Origin: Oceanisphaera profunda
Lineage (GTDB): Bacteria; Pseudomonadota; Gammaproteobacteria; Enterobacterales; Aeromonadaceae
Direction: 5' to 3'
Length of the DNA stretch: 64,000 nt
Assembly (NCBI RefSeq): GCF_002157895.1
Contig: NZ_CP021377.1
Span: forward strand, 1,488,001 to 1,552,000
Shown here: positions 62,949 to 64,000 of the stretch, one piece after another
Position numbering within the stretch: position 1 is the stretch's first letter
Layout of the letters: every line of letters starts with the position of its first letter
Notes under the pieces: model-generated
Databases searched by the model: none
What the model saw: only the letters and a program-made list of their open reading frames with translations
What the model was told of the DNA's origin: nothing
Position numbers and translations under genes: made by a program

Positions 62949-63809
62949 ATGACGGCTTCACCATTACCTTCCGCTTTAGTGGACGCGCACTGGCTAGCGG
63001 CACACTTACATGATCCAAATTTAGTGGTGCTGGACGCCAGCTGGCATATGCCCGCCGCCCAACGCTCTGGCGTAAGTGAATGGCGCCAGCAGCGTATTCC
63101 CGGCGCCCGTTTTTTTGATTTTGACCAAGAGATAGCTGATAACAGTAGCTCACTGCCGCACATGCTGCCGAGTGCTGAGCAGTTTTCGCGACAAGTGTCG
63201 GCGCTGGGCATTAGCAATCACCAGCAAATAGTTATCTATGACAGCAGTGGTATTTTTGCTGCCCCCCGAGCTTGGTGGATGTTTAAGGCCATGAGCCACT
63301 CCCAAGTGGCGGTACTGGATGGTGGCTTGCCGAATTGGCTGGCACTCGATTTGCCAGTAGATAACACACCGCCCACAGCAGTGGCTGCTGGTAAATTTGA
63401 AGCCCAGCTACAAGACCACTGGCTTGTTGACGCTAATCAAGTGCAAGCGGCGCTCACGCAACCCAACCAGCAAATTTTAGATGCGCGCAGCCGTGAGCGT
63501 TTTAGCGGCCAAGCGCCCGACCCGCGCCCTGGAGTACGAGCTGGCCATATGCCAGGTGCGGCTTGTTTACCGTTTAGCGAGCTGTTGCAGCAAGGGCAAT
63601 ATTTACCCAAAGACCAATTAGCAGAAAAACTCGCCCCGTTATTAAGCCCTGAGCAAACGCTAATTTGTAGCTGTGGCTCTGGTGTTACCGCCGCCATTAT
63701 TGCACTGGCAGCCTATCTCACCGGCCATCAAAAAATTGCGGTATACGATGGCTCTTGGACCGAATGGGGTGGCTCAGTGCAACTGCCGGTGATGACTGGC
63801 GAAGGGTGA
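62949..63809 (+). CDS. sseA: 3-mercaptopyruvate sulfurtransferase
   Basis: 286 residues with two rhodanese domains. The C-terminal catalytic loop is CSCGSGVTA; the CG[S/T]GVT form marks mercaptopyruvate rather than thiosulfate specificity. The N-terminal domain has VVLDASWHMP and the inactive first loop. It transfers sulfur from 3-mercaptopyruvate to thiols or cyanide. The ATG follows CAGGAG. The C-terminal codons run into a 7-bp repeat array. Confidence 0.95.
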   Translation: MTASPLPSALVDAHWLAAHLHDPNLVVLDASWHMPAAQRSGVSEWRQQRIPGARFFDFDQEIADNSSSLPHMLPSAEQFSRQVSALGISNHQQIVIYDSSGIFAAPRAWWMFKAMSHSQVAVLDGGLPNWLALDLPVDNTPPTAVAAGKFEAQLQDHWLVDANQVQAALTQPNQQILDARSRERFSGQAPDPRPGVRAGHMPGAACLPFSELLQQGQYLPKDQLAEKLAPLLSPEQTLICSCGSGVTAAIIALAAYLTGHQKIAVYDGSWTEWGGSVQLPVMTGEG

Positions 63810-63847
63810 AGGGCAACGCCGAGCAGCAAGCGCCCAGCACCAAGCTA
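63799..63847 (+). repeat. 7-bp repeat array spanning the sseA stop
   Basis: GCGAAGG, GTGAAGG, GCAACGC, CGAGCAG, CAAGCGC, CCAGCAC, CAAGCTA: seven units in one register that begin as the GTGAAGG family and end as the GCTYGGC family (on the minus strand). The sseA TGA is inside the second unit. Confidence 0.6.
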
Positions 63848-63870
63848 AAAAAGAGGGTGTCTATATGTTA

Positions 63871-63993
63871 GCTCGACGCTTAGCGCTGCTCTTATTTTGT
63901 CTTTGCGAGCGTAGCGCGGCAATCCAGTCTTTTTCTTCCGGCTCTTAGCTTCCAGCTTTTAAGGCCTAGATTGCCGCGTCGCTACGCTCCTCG
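63871..63993. repeat. 7-bp units and a GCGTAGCGCGGCAATCC palindrome at the window end
   Basis: 63871-63891: GCTCGAC, GCTTAGC, GCTGCTC. Then GCGAGCGTAGCGCGGCAATC (from 63905) is opposed by GATTGCCGCGTCGCTACGCT and CCTCG (to 63993), with a second heptad run (GCTCTTA, GCTTCCA, GCTTTTA) in the loop at 63941-63961. Same palindrome family as 53640-53995. Confidence 0.7.
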
Positions 63994-64000
63994 AAGACGG

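Overview
The window is chromosomal DNA of a marine-type gammaproteobacterium. Gene content and order (rpmE/priA/argS/ftsN/hslVU/rraA/zapB, coxBA-ctaG-coxC-surf1-ctaA-ctaB-sco1, livKHMGF, tdh-kbl, an LPS core cluster with kdkA, coaD, ftsYEX-rpoH) fit the Aeromonadales, and Oceanisphaera/Oceanimonas-like genomes in particular. That placement is inference from memory of gene orders; no search was run.

Layout. 1-3.0 kb: the end of an unidentified gene, a PduO-like adenosyltransferase homologue, then an IS5-family and an IS3-family element almost back to back. 3.1-9.0 kb: trmA, a short malic enzyme, rpmE, priA. 9.1-14.3 kb: argS behind a strongly folded leader, ftsN, heat-shock protease hslVU with a sigma-32-like promoter, rraA. 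14.4-18.7 kb (minus strand): zapB, cysE, fieF-like transporter, trmL, MATE pump. 18.8-27.0 kb: a complete caa3-type cytochrome oxidase locus with heme A and copper assembly genes. 27.1-31.2 kb: a candidate 40-residue ORF, lexA with two SOS boxes, ubiC-ubiA, a FliL-like protein, glpE-glpG. 31.3-39.7 kb: branched-chain amino acid ABC transporter, threonine degradation pair tdh-kbl, a TetR regulator. 40.1-49.6 kb: LPS inner core genes (hldD, waaF, waaA, kdkA, an OpsX-like heptosyltransferase, waaE and three more glycosyltransferases, one AT-rich and probably acquired). 49.7-53.6 kb: coaD, a second IS3 copy, panM, fumC. 54.2-61 kb: glpX, carbonic anhydrase, rpoH, ftsX, ftsE and an ftsY carrying about 35 twelve-residue repeats. 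61.1-64 kb: rsmD, two small conserved genes, a CsrB-type regulatory RNA on the minus strand, sseA.

The least ordinary signals lie outside the genes. (1) At 62398-62671 (minus) is an unannotated CsrB/CsrC-family RNA: 17 GGA motifs plus one in the terminator, a sigma-70 promoter, and a UvrY/GacA-like half site about 190 bp upstream. (2) Degenerate 7-bp repeat arrays, with related 14- and 17-bp arrays, recur at the 3' ends of genes (trmA, coaD, sseA, tdh, glpX, livK, livG). (3) There are several dispersed palindromic families: one ending CCGTGGCGAGAACGTCTTTAG-like, one of the GCGTAGCGCGGCAATCC type (including a 182-bp tandem duplication), and a 262-bp MITE-like element between tetR and hldD. (4) Coding minisatellites expand FtsY (36-bp units with a nested 321-bp duplication) and CtaA (12-bp units). 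No tRNA, rRNA, CRISPR array or prophage was seen.
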